Shown here in pieces: positions 26,544 through 34,578 of a stretch of 64,000 nt of DNA. Each line of letters starts with the position of its first letter. Positions within the stretch are counted from its first letter, which is position 1. The notes beneath the pieces were generated by a model. The model was not told the DNA's origin. It searched no databases and was given only the letters and a program-made list of their open reading frames with translations. Position numbers and translations under genes: made by a program. The stretch is from Burkholderiales bacterium (GTDB lineage Bacteria > Pseudomonadota > Gammaproteobacteria > Burkholderiales > Burkholderiaceae_E). The DNA lies in the NCBI GenBank assembly GCA_027487815.1, contig JAIYCW010000013.1:1-64000 (forward strand). The letters are read 5' to 3'.

Positions 26544-28100
26544 ATGATGAAGTGGACGTTTGCCAAAAAGATTGTGGCCACATTGGCCGTGCTGGGGATC
26601 GCTTATGCGCTCAGCGCCGGAGCGACCTGGTGGGCTTTGGAAAAGATGGCCGCAAAAACAAAATCCACCATCACACAGGACATGGCACAGCTCGAGCATG
26701 TTGGGCAGTTGCGTTATTTGGTGCTGCAAATCAGGCGTGCGGAAAAGGATATTTCGATCGACCTGGCAGTGCGCCCGGAAGGGATCAAGAAGCGGGTGGA
26801 TCGCTGGAATGAGCTTGCCAGGGAATTGACGACTGAGTCTGATCTCGTTATTGCGTCGGCCAATGAGGAGCAATACGAGCTTTTGGAAAAGGCGCGAATC
26901 AGCATCATGGAGTATGTTGAGGGCAGCAAAACCGCGGTTGGCCGCGTGGCATCAGGCGAGCTGGCAAATCAGGCAGACTTTGAGAAAGCGATTGATGAGC
27001 CAAAAAAAGTGATTCGCGTGGCCGAAGATGTGTCGGGCAAAGTGATCGCGGCACTCTCGGCAAAGTCTGCGGCCGAGTATAAGAACATCGAAGAAGCCCT
27101 CCTTCAGGTGCGCTGGGTGCTCGGAGTAGGGGCTGGCGTGATTGTCGTGCTTTCGCTGGTTCTGGGAGGCTTGTTGGTGCGAAGCTTGCGACGCCCGATC
27201 CAAGCGCTGGCGCAGGTGATGAATGCGGTGGGTCAGGGCGATTTGGGGATTCGGGCTGATGCAAGTGGGCGCGACGAGCTTAGCGTGATGGCAGGCAGCT
27301 TCAATGACATGGTGGAACGGCTGCGTCAGACCTTGAGCAAAGTGCAGCTCGCCACCCAAAGCATTGCGAACTCCAGCGATGCGGTCGCCAGCGGGAATCG
27401 TGATCTGAGTGAGCGTACTGAACAAGGCGCTTCGAGTCTTCAGGAAACTGCTTCGGCGATGGAGCAATTGAGCGGCACGGTGGCTCAATCTGCAGACACT
27501 GCGAACTCCGCAAGCGGTATGGCGGCGCGGGCGGCAAGCTCGGCCCAGCAAGGTGGCGTGGTGGTGGATGAAGCCATCAAGGGCATGCAGCGGATCCGTG
27601 AGGCGAGCCAGCGTATCGCCGATATCACTGGATTGATTGACGCGATTGCATTTCAAACCAACATCCTCGCCCTGAATGCCGCAGTTGAAGCGGCGCGCGC
27701 CGGAGAGCAAGGCCGCGGCTTTGCAGTGGTGGCAAGCGAAGTGCGTGCGCTAGCCGGGCGCTCGGGTACGGCCGCGCGAGAAATTAAAGGCTTGATCGAA
27801 CAAAGCATGACCCAAGTCGAGGGCGGCACACGCAGCGTGAACGAGGCTGGCAAGGTGATGTTGGAGTTGGTGGGTCAGGTGCAGCAAGTGCATCAGTTGA
27901 TGGATGAGATCAGCAATGCATCGATCCAGCAACGCGATGGCATTGGGCAGGTGAATCATGCAGTGGGCTTGCTGGACCAAATGATGCAGAGCAATGCCGC
28001 TTTGGTCGAGGAATCTACAGCGGCTGCGGAGACCATGCGCTCCGAGGGACGTGAACTGGCGCATGCGGTTCAGTATTTCAAACTCACAGCGCCCGCCTGA
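26544..28100 (+). CDS. Methyl-accepting chemotaxis protein
   Basis: 518-residue chemoreceptor. Transmembrane 1 at about residues 9-32, a ~165-residue periplasmic four-helix-bundle sensor ('AQLEHVGQLRYLVLQIRRAEKDISIDL'), transmembrane 2 near 195-215, a HAMP domain ('RSLRRPIQALAQVMNAVGQGDLGIRAD'), and the signalling hairpin tip 'AFQTNILALNAAVEAARAGEQGRGFAVVASEVRALAGRS'. Signals to CheA/CheW. The start is the first of two adjacent ATGs, behind GAAGGG. Ligand unknown. No che genes are in the window. Confidence 0.95.
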   Translation: MMKWTFAKKIVATLAVLGIAYALSAGATWWALEKMAAKTKSTITQDMAQLEHVGQLRYLVLQIRRAEKDISIDLAVRPEGIKKRVDRWNELARELTTESDLVIASANEEQYELLEKARISIMEYVEGSKTAVGRVASGELANQADFEKAIDEPKKVIRVAEDVSGKVIAALSAKSAAEYKNIEEALLQVRWVLGVGAGVIVVLSLVLGGLLVRSLRRPIQALAQVMNAVGQGDLGIRADASGRDELSVMAGSFNDMVERLRQTLSKVQLATQSIANSSDAVASGNRDLSERTEQGASSLQETASAMEQLSGTVAQSADTANSASGMAARAASSAQQGGVVVDEAIKGMQRIREASQRIADITGLIDAIAFQTNILALNAAVEAARAGEQGRGFAVVASEVRALAGRSGTAAREIKGLIEQSMTQVEGGTRSVNEAGKVMLELVGQVQQVHQLMDEISNASIQQRDGIGQVNHAVGLLDQMMQSNAALVEESTAAAETMRSEGRELAHAVQYFKLTAPA

Positions 28101-28123
28101 AAACTTGGGCTGGGCAAAAACAA

Positions 28124-28180
28124 AACCCGGCTAAAAAGAAACCCGGCAAAAAAGAAACCCGACCTCAGGCCGGGTTTTTT
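28124..28180. terminator. Bidirectional terminator with triplicated AAACCCG arms
   Basis: Between the convergent chemoreceptor and cytochrome genes. AAACCCGGC plus an A-rich spacer occurs in tandem (first two copies AAACCCGGC, the third AAACCCGAC at 28155), followed by the pairing arm GCCGGGTTTTTT (28169-28180). The third copy and the arm form a stem with one mismatch. T runs exist on both strands, so it can terminate both genes. Each upstream copy could also pair with the single arm. Confidence 0.82.
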
Positions 28181-28202
28181 GCTTTGCGGCTTGCGCCGTT
28201 GA

Positions 28203-29051
28203 TTACTTCGCAGCAGCGATCATGTATTCGACAGCGGCCTTGATATCGGCTTCAGTGGCGTCAGCTTTGCCGCCTTTGGCAGGCATGGCGCCTTTGCCCT
28301 TGATGACGGTGGCCACCAGGTGGGGCACGCCATCCTTGATGCGTGGAGCCCAGGCGGCCTTATCAGCAAACTTGGGTGCACCAGCTACTGCGTTGTTGTG
28401 GCAAGCCGCGCAAGCGACTTCATATAACGCCTTGCCTTTGTCTGCTGCAGGGGCTGCGGCAGCCACGGCTACCGGTGCGGCCGCGGCAACCGGCGCTGCG
28501 GCGACCGGTGCTGCAACTGCAGGAGTTGCGGTTGTTGGGGCTGGGGTAGCTGCTGCAGGAGCCGCTGCTGGAGCGGCAGGCTCGGCGAACTTGGCACCCG
28601 CAGCATTGGTCATGTGCACCACCGCGCGGCCGATTTCGACATCGCTGTACTCACCGCCGCCTTGGGCAGACATCGCGCCTTTCCCTTTGAGCGCTGAGTT
28701 CAGAAGGGCTTCATAGCCAGTTTTGATGCGAGCTGCCCAGGCACCTGCATCGCCAAACTTGGGAGCGTTCGCCGCGCCCACGTCGTGACAGGCCGAGCAC
28801 TGCGCTTTATAAACCTCGCTGCCGGCTCGCAAGACGGCCGGGCCGCTGGCGTCCTTCAGCTGAAACCCTGCTACCGGTTTGATCCGGTTTTCGATGGATT
28901 CCTTGGTGGTGGCTTCGCTGCCCGCGCCAGTGCGCTTGGTCGAATTCACATAGTTCACCAGCAGAGCGATCACGATGATCGGCACGATAAACGACAGGGT
29001 GACGACGGTGATCAGTTGCTTGGGGGTTTTGATAAACGCTTCGCTGCTCAT
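28203..29051 (-). CDS. Membrane-anchored two-heme cytochrome c5
   Basis: 282-residue cytochrome. An N-terminal transmembrane anchor (about residues 13-35) is not followed by a cleavage motif. There are two class I heme domains: CSACH (C85, C88, H89) with Met ligand in 'KGKGAMSAQGG', and CAACH (C214, C217, H218) with 'KGKGAMPAKGG'. An Ala/Pro/Val linker of about 45 residues (155-205) separates them. The repeated 'P K F G/A D ... W A.RI K.G' shows domain duplication. It should carry electrons in the periplasm. ATG at 29051 is preferred to TTG at 29057. No adjacent oxidase genes. Confidence 0.94.
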   Translation of the reverse strand: MSSEAFIKTPKQLITVVTLSFIVPIIVIALLVNYVNSTKRTGAGSEATTKESIENRIKPVAGFQLKDASGPAVLRAGSEVYKAQCSACHDVGAANAPKFGDAGAWAARIKTGYEALLNSALKGKGAMSAQGGGEYSDVEIGRAVVHMTNAAGAKFAEPAAPAAAPAAATPAPTTATPAVAAPVAAAPVAAAAPVAVAAAAPAADKGKALYEVACAACHNNAVAGAPKFADKAAWAPRIKDGVPHLVATVIKGKGAMPAKGGKADATEADIKAAVEYMIAAAK

Positions 29052-29183
29052 GCGCAAGACTCAGTGATGTTCAAAGCCTTCGATTGTACCGGGAAACCCT
29101 TGTTTGGCGGCGCACCAAGCCACATCAGGCCCATTTCCGGGTCAGCTTTGGGGTAAGGTTTCAATTTTCGGAGAGCCCTCACC

Positions 29184-29990
29184 ATGCGCAGCCCCCCCTG
29201 GAATGTCGATCAGACCCGCCTGCTCCAAGCGCTCTCCGATGAGTTGCACAACGCCGCGCTAACCAGTCTGCCGATTGCTCCTATCCGCGAAAGCTTGGCC
29301 GGGCTGGGTGAAGCTGGGGCCTATGCAGTGCAAACCCTGAACACCGAGCGGGCACTGGCCGCGGGCCGGCGAATCGTCGGGCGCAAGATCGGTTTGACCT
29401 CGCTGGTGGTGCAGCAGCAGCTTGGGGTGGATCAGCCCGATTTTGGGGCTCTGCTTGACGACATGGCGCTTTACGATGGTGAGCAGATCGCCGCCGGGCG
29501 TCTGATTCAGCCCAAGGTGGAAGGCGAAGTGGCGTTTGTGATGGGGCGTAACCTGGATATGCCCCACGCCAGCCCCGCCGAGGTGATCCGCGCGGTGGAG
29601 TTTGTTTTGCCTGCGATCGAAATCGTCGATAGCCGGATTGCGAACTGGGGGATCAAGTTTCTCGACACTGTGGCGGATAACGCGTCCTCGGGCCTTTTTG
29701 TGGTGGGCAACCAGCCGACCAGCCTGAAGGGTCTCGATCTGCGCGCTTGCTCGATGGTGATGCTTCGCGGGGAGCAGGAAGTATCGCGCGGAGAAGGTGC
29801 GGCTTGCTTGGGGCATCCGGTGAATGCCTTGGTGTGGCTCGCGCGAAAAATGGTAAGCATGGGAAGCCCTCTGCGAGCCGGTGATCTGGTGATGTCGGGG
29901 GCTTTGGGCCCGATGGTGGCTGCAAGCCCGGGGGATCAGTTTGAGGTTCGCATCAGCGGACTGGGCTCGGTGCGGATCGGGTTTGCTTGA
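29184..29990 (+). CDS. 2-keto-4-pentenoate hydratase (MhpD-like)
   Basis: 268-residue FAH-superfamily hydratase that adds water to 2-hydroxypenta-2,4-dienoate in meta-cleavage pathways to give 4-hydroxy-2-oxopentanoate. Metal-binding E113 and E115 are in '[13 protein letters not shown]' and E146 in '[10 protein letters not shown]'. '[12 protein letters not shown]' near residue 62 and the ending '[18 protein letters not shown]' are typical. It overlaps the following alpha/beta hydrolase by four bases, so the pair resembles the C-C hydrolase/hydratase couple of aromatic breakdown. No ring-cleavage dioxygenase is nearby. Confidence 0.88.
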   Translation: MRSPPWNVDQTRLLQALSDELHNAALTSLPIAPIRESLAGLGEAGAYAVQTLNTERALAAGRRIVGRKIGLTSLVVQQQLGVDQPDFGALLDDMALYDGEQIAAGRLIQPKVEGEVAFVMGRNLDMPHASPAEVIRAVEFVLPAIEIVDSRIANWGIKFLDTVADNASSGLFVVGNQPTSLKGLDLRACSMVMLRGEQEVSRGEGAACLGHPVNALVWLARKMVSMGSPLRAGDLVMSGALGPMVAASPGDQFEVRISGLGSVRIGFA

Positions 29991-30796
29991 CCTCGCTTGC
30001 GCTTGAGGCTCTGCGTGAGCAATGGCCTGCGCAAGCTCTTGACCTGCCTTCAGGCCGGGCGCATCTGACGCATATTCGTGAGCCAGGCCTTTCGGCACAT
30101 GCCGCGCCACCGGTGCTGTTTCTGCCCGGTGCCCATGGCACCGCCGAAGTCTTTTGCCACCAGTTGCTGGCTTGGTCGGGCAAGCGAGAGCTGGCCGCCT
30201 TCACTTATCCCGCGCTGATTGGGGCCACGGCTCTTGCGCAAAGCGTGCTCGAGGCGATGGACTACCTCGGCTGGGCGCAGGCCGATATTGTTTCGACTTC
30301 GCTAGGTGGGTTTATTGCGCAGCATGTGATGCTTAAGGCTCCGCAACGCGTGCATCGAGTCGTGCTGGGCAATACCTTTATCAATCCTGCTCCAGTGCAA
30401 TCGCCCGAGCGGCTCGAGTTTTTGCAAACTCTAGGCGCGCAGGCCGCCAAGGATGAGCTGATGGCCCGTATCAACGCGGCCCGCCCAAGCGAGATGCAGG
30501 CCTTGCAGCAGGCCTTGATGGGGCAAGCGCAAAGTGCCGAAACCTTGCTCACGCGATTGCTCACAATTCAGCTTGCTGCACCCGTCTCGCCTGGTCCCCT
30601 TAAGCCAGGCCGAATGCTCATTATTGAGTGTGACAACGACCCGATGGTCAGTGAAGCCATGCGGCTTGAAATGCGTGCGGCCTATCCTCGGGCCCAGCAG
30701 GCAAGGATTGAAGGCGGTGGGCACAACCCGTTTGTGACTCGTGCCCTGCAATACAACACAATGGTGAGCGGGTTTCTCGGCATCGAAGCTTCCTAG
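29987..30796 (+). CDS. Alpha/beta hydrolase (maspardin-like)
   Basis: 269-residue alpha/beta hydrolase. Oxyanion-hole segment '[14 protein letters not shown]', nucleophile elbow STSLGG, acid in '[12 protein letters not shown]' and catalytic His in '[10 protein letters not shown]' make a complete triad. The Thr-Ser-Leu-Gly-Gly elbow and '[21 protein letters not shown]' resemble maspardin-type hydrolases more than MhpC. The TTG start overlaps the hydratase stop (TTGA), so the two genes are translationally coupled. Substrate unknown; hydrolysis of a ring-cleavage product is possible from context. Confidence 0.85.
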   Translation: MTSLALEALREQWPAQALDLPSGRAHLTHIREPGLSAHAAPPVLFLPGAHGTAEVFCHQLLAWSGKRELAAFTYPALIGATALAQSVLEAMDYLGWAQADIVSTSLGGFIAQHVMLKAPQRVHRVVLGNTFINPAPVQSPERLEFLQTLGAQAAKDELMARINAARPSEMQALQQALMGQAQSAETLLTRLLTIQLAAPVSPGPLKPGRMLIIECDNDPMVSEAMRLEMRAAYPRAQQARIEGGGHNPFVTRALQYNTMVSGFLGIEAS

Positions 30797-30826
30797 GGCT
30801 GCAGCGCTGAGTCTCGCGCACTAAAC

Positions 30827-31645
30827 CTACCTCATCAACCAACGCCGACTCGCAAAGCTCACCCCATCCACAATCGCGACCAGCACAAACATGGCGATCA
30901 ACACGGTGCTGGTTTCGCTCATCTGAAACAGCCCCATATGAAACGCGAGCATCTGGCCCAGGCCGCCCGCACCCACCACGCCAAGAACTGCTGCAGCGCG
31001 GATATTGTTTTCCCAGCGATAAAGCGTGTAGCTCATCAACTGCGGCAAGACCTGCGGCAATAAGGCATACCAGAACACTTTGGCCTCGCTCACGCCGCGA
31101 ATCCGAAGGGCTGCGCCAGGCTCAGGCGGTGTGTTTTCAAGCGCTTCGGCAAACAATCGCCCAAGCACACCGGCGGTGTGCAGCCCCAAAGCCAGCGTGC
31201 CCGCCATCGGCCCCAGGCCCGCTGCAATCAGCAGCATCGCGGCCCACACCAGCTCGGGGATACTGCGCAACGCATTGAGGATCAAGCGGGTGGGCGCTCG
31301 CCAATAAGCGGGGTCGCCGGGATGAGTGCGGCTCGCAGGCAGCGCCAGCGCCAGGCCCAACACTGCTGCGATCAAGGTGCCGAGCGCCGACATCGCGAGT
31401 GTTTCCAGTGCAGCGGGCCACACCTTGGCGAAAAACTTGCCTTCGAAGTTGGGCACCAGGAGCTCACCAATGAACTTGCCCATCTTGCGCATGGCATCGG
31501 CAGAAAAAAACTTGGCCCACTGCAGATCGAGGGTCCAGAAACTTGCAATCGTGAGCGCCACCAAGCCCGCAACAAACCAGCAGGCCTTGCAGCGCGCATC
31601 AAACAACGGCGCAGGCAAGCGATGGGTTGCGGGTGGTTTTGCCAT
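30827..31645 (-). CDS. phnE: Phosphonate-type ABC transporter permease (second copy)
   Basis: 272-residue inner-membrane permease of the PhnE family. The ATG at 31645 sits five bases after the first permease stop. Several hydrophobic segments surround the cytoplasmic coupling loop 'EALENTPPEPGAALRIRGVSEAKVFWYALLPQVLPQLMSYTLYRWENNIRAAAVLGVVGAGGLGQ', the family signature. It pairs with the first PhnE to form the channel. The last gene of a four-gene phnDCEE operon. Confidence 0.92.
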   Translation of the reverse strand: MAKPPATHRLPAPLFDARCKACWFVAGLVALTIASFWTLDLQWAKFFSADAMRKMGKFIGELLVPNFEGKFFAKVWPAALETLAMSALGTLIAAVLGLALALPASRTHPGDPAYWRAPTRLILNALRSIPELVWAAMLLIAAGLGPMAGTLALGLHTAGVLGRLFAEALENTPPEPGAALRIRGVSEAKVFWYALLPQVLPQLMSYTLYRWENNIRAAAVLGVVGAGGLGQMLAFHMGLFQMSETSTVLIAMFVLVAIVDGVSFASRRWLMR

Positions 31646-31650
31646 CGCGC

Positions 31651-32490
31651 TTAACCCAGACTCTTGCGCAGCCACGCGCTCGCCGCATCGGCGGCCCACA
31701 CCAGCAGCATGAACATCAGCAGCATGGTGGCCACTTCGGAGCCGTTAAACATCTTCATCGAGGCATCCATCTGCTGGCCTAGACCCCCCGCGCCCACAAA
31801 GCCGAGTACGGCCGAGGAGCGGATCGCGCACTCCCAGCGATACACCGTGTAGCTGGTGAGCTCGGCAGCGTTTTGCGGCAGCAGCCCATAGAAAAATGCC
31901 TGCAAGCGCCCCGAGCCATTACGCAGTAAGGCGGTGGTGACGTGCGGCTCGCCACTTTCAAGAATCTCGCCATACACCTTGCCGAGCATGCCGCCATAGG
32001 TCAGGGCAATCGCGAGCACGCCAGCGGTGGGCCCAAGCCCCACCACCCGCACAAACACAAGCGCCCAAATCAACTCAGGCACGCTGCGCAAAACAATCAG
32101 GATCCAGCGCACAATCTGGCGCACGCTGCCAGGCAGCCATCCCATGCGCCCGGTGAGCCCGGAGATAGAGAGCACGCGCACCGAGATCAAAGCCAGTGGA
32201 ATTGCGATCACAAGCGCGAGGGCAATGCCAGTGGTCGCAATCGCTACTGTGCGCCAGGTTTCGCGCAGCACTAGCGCCATAAATTCAGCTTCAAACTTGG
32301 GCGGAAAAAAGTCGCCCAGAAACTTCATCATGGGTTTGAAGTTGCTCTTCTCGAACAACACCCAGGGCTGGAACTCGGTGAGCACCAGCATTGGCCACAG
32401 CAAAGCCAGGCCCGCCAGGCTCCAAAAGACCCGACCGCTCCAGGCGGGGTCTCGCAGCTGAGGGGGGCGAGGGGCAGGCAGGGCAGACAT
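31651..32490 (-). CDS. phnE: Phosphonate-type ABC transporter permease (first copy)
   Basis: 279-residue PhnE-type permease with the coupling-loop sequence 'EILESGEPHVTTALLRNGSGRLQAFFYGLLPQNAAELTSYTVYRWECAIRSSAVLGFVGAGGLGQQ'. N-terminal loop 'SNFKPMMKFLGDFFPPKF' lies between the first two membrane segments. Two distinct PhnE copies are common in PhnDCEE systems and form a heterodimer. Confidence 0.92.
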   Translation of the reverse strand: MSALPAPRPPQLRDPAWSGRVFWSLAGLALLWPMLVLTEFQPWVLFEKSNFKPMMKFLGDFFPPKFEAEFMALVLRETWRTVAIATTGIALALVIAIPLALISVRVLSISGLTGRMGWLPGSVRQIVRWILIVLRSVPELIWALVFVRVVGLGPTAGVLAIALTYGGMLGKVYGEILESGEPHVTTALLRNGSGRLQAFFYGLLPQNAAELTSYTVYRWECAIRSSAVLGFVGAGGLGQQMDASMKMFNGSEVATMLLMFMLLVWAADAASAWLRKSLG

Positions 32491-32543
32491 TAACGTTGGG
32501 ATATCAGGAGGGAATCAAAAGCAGCATCGCGCAACACACCAGC

Positions 32544-33392
32544 TCAGCGGCAGTGCATCACGGCGGGCACGCCCGCTGGCGCCACCTGAAGATCGTCGGC
32601 CAGCCCGGCTGGCAGGACGGCGGGCTGGGTCAGTTCATCAAGCTTGTTGGCATACAAACTCTCAAGCAAAGCTTGTGACACTTCGGAGGCGGGCAGATCA
32701 AAAGCCAGCACTCCCTCGCGCAAACCGATGATGCGCGGAAAGTGCTCAAGCGCGGTTTGTACTTGATGCAAGGTGCATACCAAAGTGGCATTGGATTGCT
32801 GCGCCGAGGAAGTCAGTGAGGCCATCGCTTGTTTGGCGCGCGTGGGGTCCAGCGCCGAAAGTGGCTCATCGATCAACAGCAAACGCGCTTCAGCCGCCAG
32901 AGCACGCGCCAGCCCGACGCGTTGACGCTCGCCGCCCGACAAGCGATCCACCCGATCAAACAGCTTTTCGCTCAGATCAAACTGCGCCAGCGCGGTGTCT
33001 GCTAGGGCGATGCCTTGCGGATAAAACAAGCTGCGCAAGCTCGCCAACAGACCCATCTGCGGCAAGCGCCCCGCAAGCACTGCAGTCACCACCCGCTGGC
33101 GAGGAGGCAGGGGCGGCACTTGGGGTGCGAGCACCAGCTGGCCACGCAAGCGTTGCAAGGCACTCACGGCCAAGGCCCAGGGATTACGCTCATCAATCAG
33201 GAGCTGGCCCGCGCTGGGTTTCAGCGCACAAGCCAGGCATTGCAACAATGTGGTTTTGCCCGAGCCCGAAGGCCCGATCACGGCCACCTGCTCACCGGAT
33301 TGAATCGTCAGGTTGATATTGCTGATGGCAGCACGCGCGCCCGGCCTCGCGGCCGGGTGCTGTGCGCTCAGAGCGTTGAGCGCGAGTTTCAT
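32544..33392 (-). CDS. phnC: Phosphonate-type ABC transporter ATPase
   Basis: 282-residue ATPase that powers the PhnDCEE importer. Walker A GPSGSGKTT at residues 40-48, Q-loop 'QLVLAPQVPPLPPRQ', ABC signature LSGGERQRVGLARAL and Walker B 'LLLIDEPLSALDP', with the switch His in 'LVCTLHQVQ'. It lies 13 bases downstream of phnD. C-P lyase or phosphonatase genes are absent from the window. Confidence 0.94.
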   Translation of the reverse strand: MKLALNALSAQHPAARPGARAAISNINLTIQSGEQVAVIGPSGSGKTTLLQCLACALKPSAGQLLIDERNPWALAVSALQRLRGQLVLAPQVPPLPPRQRVVTAVLAGRLPQMGLLASLRSLFYPQGIALADTALAQFDLSEKLFDRVDRLSGGERQRVGLARALAAEARLLLIDEPLSALDPTRAKQAMASLTSSAQQSNATLVCTLHQVQTALEHFPRIIGLREGVLAFDLPASEVSQALLESLYANKLDELTQPAVLPAGLADDLQVAPAGVPAVMHCR

Positions 33393-33405
33393 CGTGAAGG
33401 AAGGC

Positions 33406-34314
33406 TTACTTCAATAGCCCGGCACTGCGAGCTGCAGTCTCAATGCCGCGATAGTTCTCGGCACGCGTCGGGATGTAGCGAGTCGCGCGGTTCAGGTCCA
33501 GAATCTCCTTACCCTGGGGGGTAGCCGGATCGATGTCTGTGAGTGCTTTAGCCACACGCTCGCGCATCGCGGCTGGCATGTCGGCATGCACCGCCCAGTT
33601 GTAGTTGAAATACCCGGGCGTGGTGAAGAACACATTCACATCCTTGGTATCGACCTTGCCTTCTTTCACGAACTTGTTCCACACCGTGATGTCGAGCGCA
33701 GCTGCATCCACCTTGCCGCTCACTACCGATGCGATGGTGGCATCATGCGCGCCGGAGTAGGCCACACGCTTGAAATCTTTATCGGGATCGATGTTGGCTT
33801 GCAGCAGATAGCTGCGCGGCATCAAATGCCCGGAGGTGCTCGATTGCGAGCCAAAGCTCACTTGCTTGCCCTTCAGGTCGTTGAGCGACTTAATACCCGA
33901 ATCAGCCTTGGTGATGAACACCGACTGAAACTTAGTGTCTTCTTCACGTTGCGCAATCGGGATCACTTTACCGCCGGAGCGCACGCTCGCCTGCACAAAG
34001 GTAAAGCCGCCGAACCACACCATATCCACGTTCTTGTTGACCATCGCTTCGACGGCTGCGGGATAGTCGCTCACTGGAATGAATTCCACCTTCATGCCAA
34101 GCTTGGATTCGAGATACTTTACGATCGGGCCAAATTTGCGCACCTGCTCAGTGGCTGCTTCTTCGGGAATCGTGGTGACCTTGAAGACTTGCTGGGCCTG
34201 CGCCAAAGGCTGAAGGAGCAAGCCAAAGCTCAACGCCGCGGCGCTTAGAAATCCTGCGCGGCGAATGCGGCTGACGGGTGGAGCGGCGTTGGGATAGTGG
34301 ATGACTGGATTCAT
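33406..34314 (-). CDS. phnD: Phosphonate/phosphite-type periplasmic binding protein
   Basis: 302-residue substrate-binding protein. Signal sequence 'RAGFLSAAALSFGLLLQPLAQAQ' with cleavage near AQA. Mature start 'QVFKVTTIPEEAATEQVRKFGPIVKYLESKLGMKVEFIPVSDYPAAVEAM' and 'FGSQSSTSGHLMPRSYLLQ' are diagnostic of the PhnD family. The serine-rich 'SQSSTSGHL' loop probably holds the phosphonate group. Which of phosphonate, phosphite or methylphosphonate is bound cannot be decided. I saw no Pho-box repeat upstream. Confidence 0.92.
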   Translation of the reverse strand: MNPVIHYPNAAPPVSRIRRAGFLSAAALSFGLLLQPLAQAQQVFKVTTIPEEAATEQVRKFGPIVKYLESKLGMKVEFIPVSDYPAAVEAMVNKNVDMVWFGGFTFVQASVRSGGKVIPIAQREEDTKFQSVFITKADSGIKSLNDLKGKQVSFGSQSSTSGHLMPRSYLLQANIDPDKDFKRVAYSGAHDATIASVVSGKVDAAALDITVWNKFVKEGKVDTKDVNVFFTTPGYFNYNWAVHADMPAAMRERVAKALTDIDPATPQGKEILDLNRATRYIPTRAENYRGIETAARSAGLLK

Positions 34315-34453
34315 GAATATGTCCTAAGTAGAAAGGGTTGGGTCAAACAAAGCGATAAAGCAATTAAATACGAGTGCAGGGGGTGCAGTGGATGTGAAAT
34401 GTAATGGATCGGCTCACATTCTGCTGATCGAGGGGCATTCACCCACGAAAAGC

Positions 34454-34459
34454 TATAAT
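34454..34459 (+). promoter_or_regulatory. Promoter -10 box of tRNA-Arg
   Basis: A perfect TATAAT lies 26 bases before the tRNA start. The -35 region at the right distance is poor, so only the -10 element is called. Confidence 0.5.
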
Positions 34460-34485
34460 GCAAGGCTGTAGTTAGAAGGTTCACC

Positions 34486-34561
34486 GCGGCTGTAGCTCAG
34501 TGGATAGAGTATTGGCCTCCGAAGCCAAGGGTCGTGGGTTCGATCCCCGCCAGCCGCGCCA
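34486..34561 (+). tRNA. tRNA-Arg (anticodon CCG)
   Basis: 76-nt cloverleaf. Acceptor stem GCGGCTG (34486-34492) pairs with CAGCCGC (34551-34557), discriminator G, encoded CCA at 34559-34561. Anticodon stem TTGGC/GCCAA (34512-34516, 34524-34528) with loop CTCCGAA, anticodon CCG at 34519-34521, decoding CGG. T-loop GGGTTCGATCC is present. A TATAAT box at 34454-34459 precedes it. Confidence 0.97.
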
Positions 34562-34578
34562 CGCAATGAAGCGAGTCT

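Noticed and set aside
34486-34561. tRNA-Arg as the attachment site of an integrated element
   Set aside because: No integrase gene and no repeat of the tRNA 3' end were seen in the window.
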